This document shows positions 1-9,003 of a stretch of DNA of 64,000 nt, in pieces (position 1 is the stretch's first letter; every line of letters begins with the position of its first letter). The stretch is taken from assembly GCA_041395725.1 (NCBI GenBank), contig JAWKZW010000001.1, positions 4,098,501-4,162,500 on the forward strand. Reading direction: 5' to 3'. The DNA comes from Gammaproteobacteria bacterium. GTDB taxonomy: Bacteria > Pseudomonadota > Gammaproteobacteria > Pseudomonadales > Pseudohongiellaceae. The notes under the pieces are model-generated. The model worked only from the letters and a program-made list of their open reading frames with translations, ran no database searches and was not told where the DNA came from. Both the position numbers and the translations under genes were made by a program.

Positions 1-18
1 TAGGGATTCACCAATCGG

Positions 19-909
19 CTACTTCTTCTTGCTGGCTGCAGCCTTTTTCGTGGCTGCCTTCTTTTTGGCTGGCGCTTTTTTCTTGGCCGGCGCTTTCTTA
101 GCTACCTTTTTCTTAGCCGCTGCTTTTTTCTTGGCTGGGGCTTTTTTCTTAGCTGGAGCCTTTTTCTTGGCAGGCGCTTTCTTGGCTACAGCCTTTTTCT
201 TGGCCGGCGCCTTTTTCTTTACAGCGGCCTTACGCTTCACGACAGCGCCTTTTTTGGCTGCAGCCTTCTTCTTGGCAACCTTTTTCTTCACCGCTGCCTT
301 CTTAGCTGGAGACTTTTTCGCTACAGTCTTTTTGGCTACTTTTTTCTTAGCCACTTTCTTCTTGGCTACTGTCTTCTTGGCTACGGTTTTCTTGGCTACT
401 GCTTTTTTAGCAGCGGTCTTTTTCTTAGCAACTGATTTCTTCGCTGCGGTCTTCTTCGCAACTTTTTTAGGAGCGGCTTTCTTAGCCATCGCAGCTCGCT
501 TTACTGTTTTCTTTTTAGCCACTTTTTTCTTGGCTGGAGCCTTTTTCTTGGCAACTTTCTTCTTTGCCACAGCCTTTTTCTTTGCTGCGGGCTTCTTTGC
601 TGCTGACTTTTTCGCTGCTGCTGGCTTTTTCTTCACAGAAGCTTTCTTCTTAGCTGCGGCCTTCGCCTTCGCTGCAGCTTTCTTTGCAGCAGCCTTGGCT
701 TTAGCAGCAGCTTTCTTAGCCGCCTTCTTTTCTTTGGCAGCTTCTTCTTTATCTTTCTGCTTGTTCCACTTAGCCGCAAATGCAGCAAGGGCCTTATTCA
801 ATGCCTCTTCGCGTTTTTGTGCAGCAGTCATTGTTTTTGCTGCCGCTTTTTTCGCAGGCGCCTTTTTCTTAGCAGCCCTTTTCTTACCAGTTACTTTAGC
901 CATGCTCAT
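19..909 (-). CDS. Lys/Ala-rich histone H1-like (AlgP-type) DNA-binding protein
   Basis: A 296-residue protein made almost entirely of lysine, alanine, proline and valine. From about residue 55 to the end it consists of degenerate AAKKK/VAKKK/PAKKK repeats. The only less simple part is residues 25-60 (a mixed charged helix with NKQKDKEEAAKEKK). This composition matches the histone H1-like bacterial proteins such as Pseudomonas AlgP, which bind DNA non-specifically and affect nucleoid structure and transcription. There is no signal peptide, so it should act in the cytoplasm. The ATG lies just downstream of an intergenic stretch and the gene is monocistronic as far as the window shows. Repeat number in such genes usually varies between strains. 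The family assignment rests on composition rather than a folded domain; the antisense frame is also open but is simply the mirror of the repeats. Confidence 0.85.
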   Translation of the reverse strand: MSMAKVTGKKRAAKKKAPAKKAAAKTMTAAQKREEALNKALAAFAAKWNKQKDKEEAAKEKKAAKKAAAKAKAAAKKAAAKAKAAAKKKASVKKKPAAAKKSAAKKPAAKKKAVAKKKVAKKKAPAKKKVAKKKTVKRAAMAKKAAPKKVAKKTAAKKSVAKKKTAAKKAVAKKTVAKKTVAKKKVAKKKVAKKTVAKKSPAKKAAVKKKVAKKKAAAKKGAVVKRKAAVKKKAPAKKKAVAKKAPAKKKAPAKKKAPAKKKAAAKKKVAKKAPAKKKAPAKKKAATKKAAASKKK

Positions 910-1187
910 CTATCTCCAAGTTGGTGAAACAGTTGCTTACCCTAGCGAGGTAAGATAAAGCTTCATTCGCCGGCAACATAGCATAAATAAAATTAAGCTA
1001 ACAGTAATGAAGCGCTTTTTCTTGAACTGGAACAAAACCCACATTCCAATAGAAACTCTTACCGAATACAGCACTCATCAAGTATTTCGCTAGTTGAATT
1101 AAAAACTTTAAATAATTAAGCATCACCGATGTATTGGAACCAGCGGGTATCACGGTGTGGGTAAGTTTTATTTTCTGACTGTAGACG
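910..1187. other. Intergenic stretch upstream of the H1-like gene
   Basis: AT-rich stretch between the start of the H1-like gene and the terminator that follows adk. It must hold the leftward promoter of the H1-like gene. I see no open reading frame or RNA gene that I can support here. Confidence 0.4.
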
Positions 1188-1212
1188 AAAAAGCCCGGCG
1201 GTTGCCGGGCTT
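1188..1212 (-). terminator. Rho-independent terminator of adk
   Basis: On the minus strand an 8-bp GC-rich stem (AGCCCGGC / GCCGGGCT) with a 4-nt loop is followed by a run of five T. It lies about 75 nt past the adk stop codon and closes the leftward mazG-adk transcript. Confidence 0.85.
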
Positions 1213-1287
1213 CTGGAATTTAAATTTACTATCCTGGTAATGTTGTTCGGCGTACGGGGTACGCGGACAACGCCCAGGTTGAATTGA

Positions 1288-1938
1288 TCAGTTACTTAAA
1301 GCATCCAATACTTTTTCCCGTATTTCGTTTACCGAACCCAGACCATCTATCTTTAGCACTTCAACAGCATTTCCTTCGGCTTTAAGCCTTTTATAGAAAT
1401 CAACCAGCGGTTTGGTTTGTTCATGATAGACCTGCAGGCGCTTACGGACTGTTTCCTCTTTGTCGTCTTCTCTTTGTATCAACGCTTCGCCGGTAACATC
1501 ATCAACACCTGCCGTTTGGGGAGGATTATTAATGACATGGTAAACCCGACCAGAGTCGAGATGTACACGTCGACCGCTCATTCTCTCCACGATTTCCTCA
1601 TCATCTACATGAATTTCCAGCACCACATCAATCGGTACACCGGATTCCTGCAGCGCTTCTGCCTGGGGAATGGTCCTTGGAAAACCATCAAACAGAAACC
1701 CGTTCGCGCAGTCATCCCGTTGAATGCGATCCTTCACCAGGGCAATGATGATGTCATCGGTAACCAGCCCACCGGAGGCCATAACCGCTTCCACCTGCCG
1801 GCCAAGCTCTGATTGCTCCTTAACCGCAGCACGCAGCATGTCTCCGGTAGAAATTTGCGGTATGCCGAATTTCTCGGTGATAAACGCCGCCTGAGTGCCT
1901 TTGCCAGCCCCAGGGGCTCCCAATAGGATGATTCTCAT
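1288..1938 (-). CDS. adk: Adenylate kinase
   Basis: 216 residues, the usual length. It interconverts ATP + AMP and 2 ADP in the cytosol. The P-loop GAPGAGKGT is at residues 7-15, the AMP-binding region DGFPRT is clear, and the LID region is of the long type (GRRVHLDSGRVYH...DDKEETVRKRL). The frame is open further upstream into mazG, but the ATG at 1938 is preceded by a strong Shine-Dalgarno (AAGGAGCAATCTTTC before the ATG) and the protein there begins with the family's MRIILLGAPG. It lies 46 nt after mazG in the same direction and is followed by a clear terminator. Confidence 0.98.
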   Translation of the reverse strand: MRIILLGAPGAGKGTQAAFITEKFGIPQISTGDMLRAAVKEQSELGRQVEAVMASGGLVTDDIIIALVKDRIQRDDCANGFLFDGFPRTIPQAEALQESGVPIDVVLEIHVDDEEIVERMSGRRVHLDSGRVYHVINNPPQTAGVDDVTGEALIQREDDKEETVRKRLQVYHEQTKPLVDFYKRLKAEGNAVEVLKIDGLGSVNEIREKVLDALSN

Positions 1939-1984
1939 GAAAGATTGCTCCTTGATTGTATGATGTATGGGCCGTGACGAAAGA

Positions 1985-2794
1985 TTATAGCCCTTTCTGT
2001 TTGGCAGCATCCCAGAGCTGATCAAGTTTTTCCAGACCAGCGTCCTCGATTCGGGTATTCTCCTCACTCAATTGCTGTTCAATAAATGAGAAGCGACGGA
2101 AGAACCGCCGGTTGCATTCCCGCAGCGCGTTTTCCGGCTCAACCCGGGTATGCCGGGCCAGGTTTACAACCGCAAAGAGTAAATCGCCTGTCTCGTGCTG
2201 GATCGCCTCATTCTCACCACCGGCGATTGCTGCCTCCAGCTCTGCAAGCTCTTCTCTGACCTTTCCCAGCACGGGAGCCAACTGCTGCCAGTCAAATCCC
2301 ACCCGTGCCGCCCGCTTCTGGATTTTAAGAGCCCGCTCAAGAGCCGGTAACGCCTGTGGAATATCGGATAATACCGAAACTGGCTGCTGGTCAGCCTGGC
2401 CTTTCTGCGCCCTCTCCTGCTTTTTGATCGCTTCCCAGTTGGTTACAACCTGGTCAGCATCCAGCGCCTGCTGCTGGCCAAAACTCTCCACTTTGCCGGC
2501 AGGGAATACATGGGGGTGACGCCTTACCAGTTTGTCTGAAATCGCATCGACTATATCCTGAAAGGAGAACAGACTGTCTTCTTCGGCAATGCGGGCATAG
2601 AACACAACCTGAAAAAGCAGATCCCCCAACTCATCTTTGAGAGAGGCTGTATCTCCTTCTTCCACAGCATCCACGACCTCATACACTTCTTCCAGCGTAT
2701 AGCGTGTCAGACTGGTCAGTGTCTGCTCCAGATCCCAGGGACACCCGTGCTCTTTATCCCTCAACAAGGCCATTATGCGCAGCAGTTTATCCAT
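1985..2794 (-). CDS. mazG: Nucleoside triphosphate pyrophosphohydrolase MazG
   Basis: 269 residues with two MazG all-alpha NTP-pyrophosphatase repeats. The first carries EEVYEVVDAVEE and ELGDLLFQVVFYA, the second a degenerate ETGDLLFAVVNLARH. It hydrolyses (d)NTPs to monophosphates and pyrophosphate, removing aberrant nucleotides and modulating (p)ppGpp in E. coli. The ATG at 2794 is preferred over the upstream GTG at 2803 because GGAG sits 8 nt before it. It lies 39 nt after rlmD. In many gammaproteobacteria relA stands between these two genes; here it is absent. Confidence 0.96.
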   Translation of the reverse strand: MDKLLRIMALLRDKEHGCPWDLEQTLTSLTRYTLEEVYEVVDAVEEGDTASLKDELGDLLFQVVFYARIAEEDSLFSFQDIVDAISDKLVRRHPHVFPAGKVESFGQQQALDADQVVTNWEAIKKQERAQKGQADQQPVSVLSDIPQALPALERALKIQKRAARVGFDWQQLAPVLGKVREELAELEAAIAGGENEAIQHETGDLLFAVVNLARHTRVEPENALRECNRRFFRRFSFIEQQLSEENTRIEDAGLEKLDQLWDAAKQKGL

Positions 2795-2833
2795 CGTACA
2801 CACTCCAGTAAGTCTAGCCGGAAAACCTTCGAA

Positions 2834-4201
2834 TCAGGCTTTCCTGAGTTCAAACTCAGCAATGGATTCAACATGCGCAGTGTGGGGAAACATATCCATC
2901 ACACCAGCACGGTTCAACTTATATCCCTTGGTCAACAGCCGCGCCGCATCCCGTGCCAGAGTGGCCGGATTACAGGAAATATAGACAATTTTCTTTGCGC
3001 CACTGTTCCCGATCCAGTCGATGATTTCCAGCGCACCGGAGCGCGGCGGGTCAAGCAGGATCTTGTCGAACTTATCAGCGAACCAGAACTCGTGGCCTGA
3101 GAGTGCGTAGAGATTGGCGGCATCAAATCTGACATTGGCTATATTGTTGAATGCGGCGTTTTCCTCAGCCCGACTGACCATCTCATTGCTGCCTTCAACA
3201 CCAACCACCTCCCTGCAGTGGCGGGACAAGGGCAAGGTAAAGTTTCCCAGTCCACAAAAGAGATCAAGCACTTTATCCCCGGGCTCCAGCGTCAGCAGGT
3301 CGATTGCCAGAGAGACCGCCTTCCGGTTGATTGACTCATTCACCTGCACAAAGTCAGTTGGATGAAAACGCATGGTGATGTCACTGTCCGGCAACGTGTA
3401 TTGCAGGCGATCCGGCCCCGTTTCAGGCCAGAGTTTATGGATGCTGTCCATGCCCTTGGGCTGCAAATAGAATTCACACCCGGTTCGCCTGGCGAACTCG
3501 CGCAGCTTTTCCAGATCGCTGCCATTCAGCGGCTCCAGATGGCGCATCACCAGTGCTACGGTCTGTTCGCCAGCCAGGTTTTCACCGGCGGCGGCTTCAA
3601 ACTGGGGGATTACCTGCCGCGCTTCCAGGGTGTCGATCAACTCCCGCAAAGGTTCGATCAAATCGGCGATTTCCTTTACCAGCACCTTGCAAGTATTCAT
3701 GTCAGTGATGAAAGTGCTGTGCTTCTCCCGGAACCCCACCAGAGCTCCGCCTTTTTTCGCAACATACCTGACAGCCAGACGAGCTTTGCGGCGATATTGA
3801 AATACCTGGCCCCGCTGGATCTCCAGTTTTTCAAAATCCTCTTCATTGAGCCCTGCGGCATGGCAGAACTGATCGAATAAAAGATCCTGCTTAAACGCTA
3901 TCTGGGCGTCGGAGGAAAGGTGCTGCAACGAACAACCACCACAGATCCCAAAATAGACACACTGCGGCTCCACGCGACAATCACCAGGCTCCAGCACTTC
4001 TACAACCGACATTTCATCGAAGCGAGACCGGGTATCCAGGTACCTCGCCATTACCCGCTCGCCGGGCAAACCCCCGTCGACGAATGCCACTTTGCCGTCA
4101 ATACTGGCAATGCCCCGGCCTTCATGACTGATACGATCAATAGTCAATTCAACCGGATCCTGCGGCAATTTTTTTCTGCTGCGCCGTCCGCGTCGGGTCA
4201 T
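2834..4201 (-). CDS. rlmD: 23S rRNA (uracil-1939-C5) methyltransferase RlmD
   Basis: 455 residues. An N-terminal TRAM domain (about 10-70) is followed by the iron-sulphur ligands C75, C81, C87 and C90 (the CGGC motif), with a fourth-ligand candidate in the DMNTC segment, and then a C-terminal Rossmann methyltransferase domain (DLFCGLGNFTLPL). The catalytic cysteine is in SCNPATLARD (about C410), with the general base in HVES near the end. It methylates U1939 of 23S rRNA using S-adenosylmethionine. It lies 26 nt downstream of cysM; rumA next to cysM is a common gammaproteobacterial arrangement. Confidence 0.97.
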   Translation of the reverse strand: MTRRGRRSRKKLPQDPVELTIDRISHEGRGIASIDGKVAFVDGGLPGERVMARYLDTRSRFDEMSVVEVLEPGDCRVEPQCVYFGICGGCSLQHLSSDAQIAFKQDLLFDQFCHAAGLNEEDFEKLEIQRGQVFQYRRKARLAVRYVAKKGGALVGFREKHSTFITDMNTCKVLVKEIADLIEPLRELIDTLEARQVIPQFEAAAGENLAGEQTVALVMRHLEPLNGSDLEKLREFARRTGCEFYLQPKGMDSIHKLWPETGPDRLQYTLPDSDITMRFHPTDFVQVNESINRKAVSLAIDLLTLEPGDKVLDLFCGLGNFTLPLSRHCREVVGVEGSNEMVSRAEENAAFNNIANVRFDAANLYALSGHEFWFADKFDKILLDPPRSGALEIIDWIGNSGAKKIVYISCNPATLARDAARLLTKGYKLNRAGVMDMFPHTAHVESIAEFELRKA

Positions 4202-4227
4202 GATTACATAATCAGTGAATAAGGCGT

Positions 4228-5115
4228 CTAGTTGAAAACGCCAGTGGAAAGATAACGATCACCACGATCGCAGATAATAGCCACTATCGTGGCGTTCTTG
4301 ACCTGTTTGCTTAATTGCAGCGCGCCAAAGATGCTACCCCCGGAGGATACACCGCAAAAAATTCCTTCTTGCCGCGCCAACTCCCTCATTGTGCGCTCGG
4401 CATCCTTCTGCTCAATATCAATAATCCGGTCTACCCGTGCCGGTTCGTAAATTCTCGGCAGATAGGCTTCAGGCCAACGTCTGATGCCTGGAATTCTTGA
4501 GCCTTCTCCGGGTTGCAGACCCACTATTTCAATTGCGGCATTCTGCTCTTTCAGGTACCTGGATACACCCATGATCGTGCCGGTCGTGCCCATGGAAGAG
4601 ACGAAGTGGGTAACCTCACCGCGGGTATCACGCCAGATCTCCGGTCCTGTCCGCATGTAATGAGCATTGGGATTGTCCTGATTGGCAAATTGATCAAGCA
4701 CCCGGCCTTTTCCTTCCTGCTGCAGTCGTATTGCCAGATCCCTGGCCCCCTCCATACCTTCCTGCTCAGTAACAAGTATCAACTCCGCGCCGTACGCGGT
4801 CATCGATGCTTTACGCTCAGCACTCATGTTGTCCGGCATGATGAGTGTCAGCTGGTAACCCTTTATCGCACAGACCATTGCCAGCGCAATCCCGGTGTTT
4901 CCACTGGTCGCTTCGATCAGAACATCACCCGGCTGTATCTCACCCCGCAATTCGGCCTGCACTATCATATTGAGAGCCGGCCGGTCCTTGACTGAGCCTG
5001 CCGGATTGTTTCCCTCCAGTTTTGCCAGAATGACATTGGAAGTATCACCGGGTAGCCTCTGCAACCTGACCAGTGGGGTATTGCCAATCAGATTATCGAT
5101 AGTTTGATAAGTCAT
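4228..5115 (-). CDS. cysM: Cysteine synthase B (O-acetylserine sulfhydrylase, CysM)
   Basis: 295 residues, a PLP-dependent beta-family enzyme that makes cysteine from O-acetylserine and sulfide or thiosulfate. The PLP lysine is K43 in GSVKDRP; the substrate loop EATSGNTGIALA and the phosphate-binding GTTGTIMG are both present. Length and the short C-terminus (GDRYLSTGVF) fit CysM rather than CysK. It lies in the leftward block, 73 nt after recO. Confidence 0.95.
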   Translation of the reverse strand: MTYQTIDNLIGNTPLVRLQRLPGDTSNVILAKLEGNNPAGSVKDRPALNMIVQAELRGEIQPGDVLIEATSGNTGIALAMVCAIKGYQLTLIMPDNMSAERKASMTAYGAELILVTEQEGMEGARDLAIRLQQEGKGRVLDQFANQDNPNAHYMRTGPEIWRDTRGEVTHFVSSMGTTGTIMGVSRYLKEQNAAIEIVGLQPGEGSRIPGIRRWPEAYLPRIYEPARVDRIIDIEQKDAERTMRELARQEGIFCGVSSGGSIFGALQLSKQVKNATIVAIICDRGDRYLSTGVFN

Positions 5116-5188
5116 TTTCAGGACCTTGCTGACAGGTGGGCGATTCTACCCCGATTAGAGTCAGGCTTAAAGCCATAGCCCATGGCGC

Positions 5189-5908
5189 TTATCGCCGGGC
5201 GAACAGGCTGCGACTGTGCAGCGGTTTGCCACCCAGATGAGCGGCCAGTGCCAGCCTGGTGATCAGCTTGGCGGCTTTCACACAGTCCCGATCGGAGAAT
5301 TCCAGAGCCCTGAGGGCCAGGATATGTTTCCCCGAGAACAGGTTCATCTGCTGGCCGGCCCGATCATCAATATCGGCAACGTGCTCAAACCCCAGATCCG
5401 GCACGAACAGATAGGTGCGTTCCGCCTCAATTGGCTGGCGTGACACGCAATCCTGTTCCAGATTGATTCCGTAACCCAGCTCATCAAGCAGCGAAATTTC
5501 AAAGCGTCGCAGCACTCCCTGTATCTCTCCTGCCCCGGCGAGCCCAATCAGCGTTTCCTGATAGCGCTGATAAAGGTCCGCATGTTCCACATTACTGAGC
5601 ACTAATCGAGTAATCAGTTCATTCACGTAAAAACCGCTGAATAACCGCTCTCCCTTTAACTCGATTGCACCGACGCTGCTCTCTGCGCTGACAACTGTTT
5701 TGACGTCTCCTTTGCCAGTGAACGATACCAGCAGGGGCTGAAACACCTGTAACTGGCTGCGGTACTTGGATTGCGCCCGACGGGCGCCCCGCGCCACAGC
5801 ACGAACCCGACCGTAATCCAGACAAAAGAAATCCAGCAGCAGGCTGCTGTTCTGAAAAGGTTGTTTGTGCAGGACGTAAGCCGGCTGCAGAAAAACACGA
5901 TTATCCAT
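5189..5908 (-). CDS. recO: DNA repair protein RecO
   Basis: 239 residues, the usual length. The N-terminal OB fold (AYVLHKQPFQNSSLLLDFF, then GRVRAVARGARR) is followed by the helical C-terminal domain (YVNELITRLV, FEISLLDELGYG). RecO works with RecF and RecR to load RecA onto SSB-coated gapped DNA. As in many proteobacteria it follows era, here with a gap of about 130 nt and no visible strong terminator. Confidence 0.96.
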   Translation of the reverse strand: MDNRVFLQPAYVLHKQPFQNSSLLLDFFCLDYGRVRAVARGARRAQSKYRSQLQVFQPLLVSFTGKGDVKTVVSAESSVGAIELKGERLFSGFYVNELITRLVLSNVEHADLYQRYQETLIGLAGAGEIQGVLRRFEISLLDELGYGINLEQDCVSRQPIEAERTYLFVPDLGFEHVADIDDRAGQQMNLFSGKHILALRALEFSDRDCVKAAKLITRLALAAHLGGKPLHSRSLFARR

Positions 5909-6039
5909 AGCGGAATCTGTTGGAAATCACAGGGTAATTATAGGAAAGCGCCTGGCTTCAGGCGAGTTGCAGATACCGGTACGCCGCTAAGCCCGCTTGA
6001 TCGCCAGGATTGCGAAAATCCAGCCGACCGGGTTTCTGT

Positions 6040-6957
6040 TCAGAGGGTGTCTGAGTAGCCAAGACTCTTCAGAGCCCGCTCGTTGTCTGCCCAGCCGGAT
6101 CTTACCTTTACCCAGAGTCTCAGCATGACCTTCTGGTCAAACATTTCTTCCATATCCTCGCGTGCCTGAGAACCGATGGACTTCAGGCGGGCACCCTGTT
6201 TCCCGATGAGAATCTGTTTTTGACCGGGTTTCTCGACCAGAATCAGTCCATCCACGTGCAGAACTTTGCCCTTTTCCTTAAAAGTCTCTATTTCAACAGT
6301 GACTTCATAGGGCAGCTCATCGCCCAGTTGGCGGGTAATTTTTTCGCGGATCAGTTCTGCCGCCAGAAACCTGGAACTGCGATCGGTAACCTGATCCCCG
6401 GGGAAAAGAAATTCACCCTCGGGAAGATACTTCCTGGCTATCTCGTCGATAATCTCCAGGTTGTGGCCCTTGAGCGCCGAGATGGGAATGATTTCCGTAA
6501 ATGCCATTTTTCCGGACAGTGATTCAATGTAGGGCAGCAGGCGGGTCTTGTCCTGCACCTGATCGACCTTGTTGATAAGCAGCAGAACTGGTTTCTTGAC
6601 CTTCGCAAGCGCAGCCAGCACCAGCTCATCTTCCTCCGTCCAGGCCAGCCTTTCCACCAGGAAGAAAATCACATCCACGTCCTGAATGACCTTTTCCACG
6701 GTTTCATTCATTAACCGATTGAGGGTTTTCTTGCGTTCATGGTGTAGTCCCGGCGTATCCACATAGATAAACTGGGTGTCGCCGGTGGTATGCACACCAA
6801 GAATTCGGTGGCGGGTGGTCTGCGGTTTGCGGGAGGTTATGCTTATTTTCTGCCGCAGCAGATGATTCAGCAAAGTGGATTTACCCACATTGGGTCGACC
6901 GACGAGTGCGATAAAACCGCATCGCTGGCTTCTTTGCTCTCCCTGTTCTTCAATCAT
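6040..6957 (-). CDS. era: GTPase Era
   Basis: 305 residues. The G1 motif GRPNVGKS, switch and G3 DTPG, and G4 NKVD precede a C-terminal KH domain (LIGKQGARLKSIG). Era binds the 3' end of 16S rRNA during 30S assembly. The frame is open upstream into rnc, but the ATG at 6957 is the expected start: it overlaps the rnc stop by 8 nt (ATGATTGA), a sign of translational coupling. The usual lepB-rnc-era-recO order is kept. Confidence 0.97.
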   Translation of the reverse strand: MIEEQGEQRSQRCGFIALVGRPNVGKSTLLNHLLRQKISITSRKPQTTRHRILGVHTTGDTQFIYVDTPGLHHERKKTLNRLMNETVEKVIQDVDVIFFLVERLAWTEEDELVLAALAKVKKPVLLLINKVDQVQDKTRLLPYIESLSGKMAFTEIIPISALKGHNLEIIDEIARKYLPEGEFLFPGDQVTDRSSRFLAAELIREKITRQLGDELPYEVTVEIETFKEKGKVLHVDGLILVEKPGQKQILIGKQGARLKSIGSQAREDMEEMFDQKVMLRLWVKVRSGWADNERALKSLGYSDTL

Positions 6958-7633
6958 CGTTTTCTTCCAACGCAGCGAGCACCTGCTCGGCCGCATCCTG
7001 TTCAGCCATTCGTTTATTTTTGCCACTGCCGACCTTTGATTCGTCAAGCAAGGCAACCTGGCAGGCCACCATAAAGGTCTGATCGTGCGCCTCACCGATT
7101 ATTTCGGTGACGCTATATCCAGGCAGTGGCAGTCCCCGCGCCTGCATCAATTCCTGCAGCCGCGTCTTACTGTCCTTGCGGGTTCTGCTTATCTCTCTGG
7201 AAGTGAGCCGGTGACTGTACAGCGTGCCGATGACAGAGCCAGCGGTGGCCAGGCCACTTTCCAGAAAGACTGCGGCAATCAGGGCTTCGACGACATTTGC
7301 CAGAATGGATGCCCTGCGCTTGCCACCGCTTTTCCGCTCACCTGCGCCGAGGTTAAGATGCTGCCCCAGGCCCAGATCACCGGCAATGTCGGCGAGAACT
7401 TCACCATTAACCAGGTTGGCACGCATGCGGCTCAGCTCGCCTTCTGTGGCCTGGGGGTAATGGTGAAACAGTTTCTCTGCGATGACCATATCCAGTACGG
7501 CATCACCGAGGAATTCGAGTCTTTCATTATGAAGTTTGCCGGCGCTCCTATGGGTAAGAGCCTGCTCCAGCAGGTTCGGATCCTGGAAAGAATATCCGAG
7601 ACTTGACTCGAGCTTCCTCCGATCCACAGTCAT
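6950..7633 (-). CDS. rnc: Ribonuclease III
   Basis: 227 residues. The RNase III signature ERLEFLGDAVL spans residues 37-47, with metal ligands in E40, D44 and the later EALIAAVFLESG segment. A C-terminal double-stranded-RNA-binding domain follows (KTRLQELMQARGLPLPGY to AEQDAAEQVL). It processes rRNA precursors and other double-stranded RNA. It overlaps era by 8 nt and begins only 3 nt after the DUF4845 gene. Confidence 0.97.
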   Translation of the reverse strand: MTVDRRKLESSLGYSFQDPNLLEQALTHRSAGKLHNERLEFLGDAVLDMVIAEKLFHHYPQATEGELSRMRANLVNGEVLADIAGDLGLGQHLNLGAGERKSGGKRRASILANVVEALIAAVFLESGLATAGSVIGTLYSHRLTSREISRTRKDSKTRLQELMQARGLPLPGYSVTEIIGEAHDQTFMVACQVALLDESKVGSGKNKRMAEQDAAEQVLAALEENDD

Positions 7634-7636
7634 GAA

Positions 7637-8011
7637 TTATTGAGCTGTGTGATCAAATACGGCGACGATATCCAGGTTGGCGAGCAGCGGTATCCGACGT
7701 TCATAGGCTATCCTGATAGCGGTTCGACCGCCTGCTCGGGCCACTTCGATATCTGAAAGCTGGAAGTCGTAAATTGAATTAAGCCGCAGTGCATCCGCAA
7801 AGCGCTGCTTGATTTCGTCTACCCGCAATCGGTCTGCGGTGCCGTCTGCAACCAGCTCGTCCGCCAGCGAGTTTACCACGCTGTTATCCATGTACAGGGG
7901 ACCTACCTTGAGGCCGACCGTAAGAAACAGCGCTACAAACAAGCCCATGATAAGCAAACCGAACTTGGAAACCCCCCGCTGGTAGCCGGGGCCCTTGAAG
8001 CTTTTTCCCAT
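7637..8011 (-). CDS. DUF4845 small membrane protein between lepB and rnc
   Basis: 124 residues from the ATG at 8011. One N-terminal transmembrane segment (GLLIMGLFVALFLTVGLKV) is followed by a periplasmic or cytosolic domain with VGPLYMDNSVV and a YERRIPLLANLDIVAVFDH end. This matches the DUF4845 family, which is regularly encoded between lepB and rnc; its function is unknown. An ATG 12 nt further upstream (8023) is possible; GGTGGA before 8011 is the better ribosome site. Linkage to signal peptidase suggests an envelope role, but that is inference. Confidence 0.88.
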   Translation of the reverse strand: MGKSFKGPGYQRGVSKFGLLIMGLFVALFLTVGLKVGPLYMDNSVVNSLADELVADGTADRLRVDEIKQRFADALRLNSIYDFQLSDIEVARAGGRTAIRIAYERRIPLLANLDIVAVFDHTAQ

Positions 8012-8163
8012 AATGTCCACCATTAACCACGCATTCCACAAGACTGCCAGCACTACCTTACGACCTTTGGTGCCTGAAAACCGCCAATAAAATCACAAAT
8101 TTCAACTGCATGCGATTAATTTTGCGAGGGTTTTCCAGGTCAACAGGCATGGAAGCCCGGCAA

Positions 8164-9003
8164 CTACCGTATCTGCTGATTACGGGAAAAGTTGGGCAAA
8201 TGCAGCCCCGGATCCTTATGCATCCAGATTGCTACCGCCTTACCAATTATCTTGGTCTCGGAAACAGGCCCCCAAACACGGCTGTCTGCACTGTTATCCC
8301 GGTTGTCACCCATCATGAAATAGTGCCCTTCCGGAACAATCCAGCTGGTCCTGCCCTGGCGCCCAAGTTGCAGGTCCGAGAGCTGGATAGGATGTACAAC
8401 GCCGCCAAGCTCCTCCTGATAGGAGGAACCGGGGATTCTTTCGGGCCCGAACTCGATCTCAGTCTCGCCGATATATTCACGGGGCAGTTGTTCACCGTTG
8501 ATATAAAGCAGATTGTCTTCGTAGCGAATTCTGTCCCCGGGGAGCCCGATAACACGCTTGATATAGTATTTATTTTCATGGGGCGGTATAAAGACCATCA
8601 CCTCGCCGCGCTGTGGCTCACCAATCTCGACCAGTTTTGTGCCAATAACCGGAAGGCGCAAACCATAGGCGTATTTATTCACCAGAATAAAATCACCAAC
8701 CTCCAGCGTAGGTATCATCGAACCAGTCGGAATCTGATAAGGCTCGATCACGAAAGAGCGCAATACCAGAACGATCAGCAACACCGGGAAAAACGATTTC
8801 GCGTATTCAACCACCACGGGTTCCCGGGCCAGGTCATCCAGCTCCTGCTCAGCCACTTTCTCTGGCTTCGAGGCCGCCTGGTTCTGCCGATAGGCGTCGA
8901 TACTCCGCTCCCTGGCTTTTCTAAGCAACAGTGAATCAAGCAGCCAGATAGCCCCGCAAACGGCGACCAGTATTACCAGTACTAACGCAAAGTCTATATC
9001 CAT
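8164..9003 (-). CDS. lepB: Signal peptidase I
   Basis: 279 residues. Two N-terminal transmembrane segments (residues 5-25 and 70-85) anchor the protease in the inner membrane. The catalytic serine is S95 in PTGSMIPTL and the catalytic lysine is K149 in YYIKRVIGLPGD; the later GDNRDNSADSR box is present. It cleaves Sec and Tat signal peptides. Its start codon shares one base with the lepA stop (TGATG), so the two are translationally coupled. Confidence 0.97.
   Translation of the reverse strand: MDIDFALVLVILVAVCGAIWLLDSLLLRKARERSIDAYRQNQAASKPEKVAEQELDDLAREPVVVEYAKSFFPVLLIVLVLRSFVIEPYQIPTGSMIPTLEVGDFILVNKYAYGLRLPVIGTKLVEIGEPQRGEVMVFIPPHENKYYIKRVIGLPGDRIRYEDNLLYINGEQLPREYIGETEIEFGPERIPGSSYQEELGGVVHPIQLSDLQLGRQGRTSWIVPEGHYFMMGDNRDNSADSRVWGPVSETKIIGKAVAIWMHKDPGLHLPNFSRNQQIR

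Noticed and set aside
29..958. Long plus-strand frame of 309 codons rich in Phe/Leu/Ala
   Set aside because: It is the antisense image of the Lys/Ala repeat gene; the composition follows from the repeats and there is no independent start signal.
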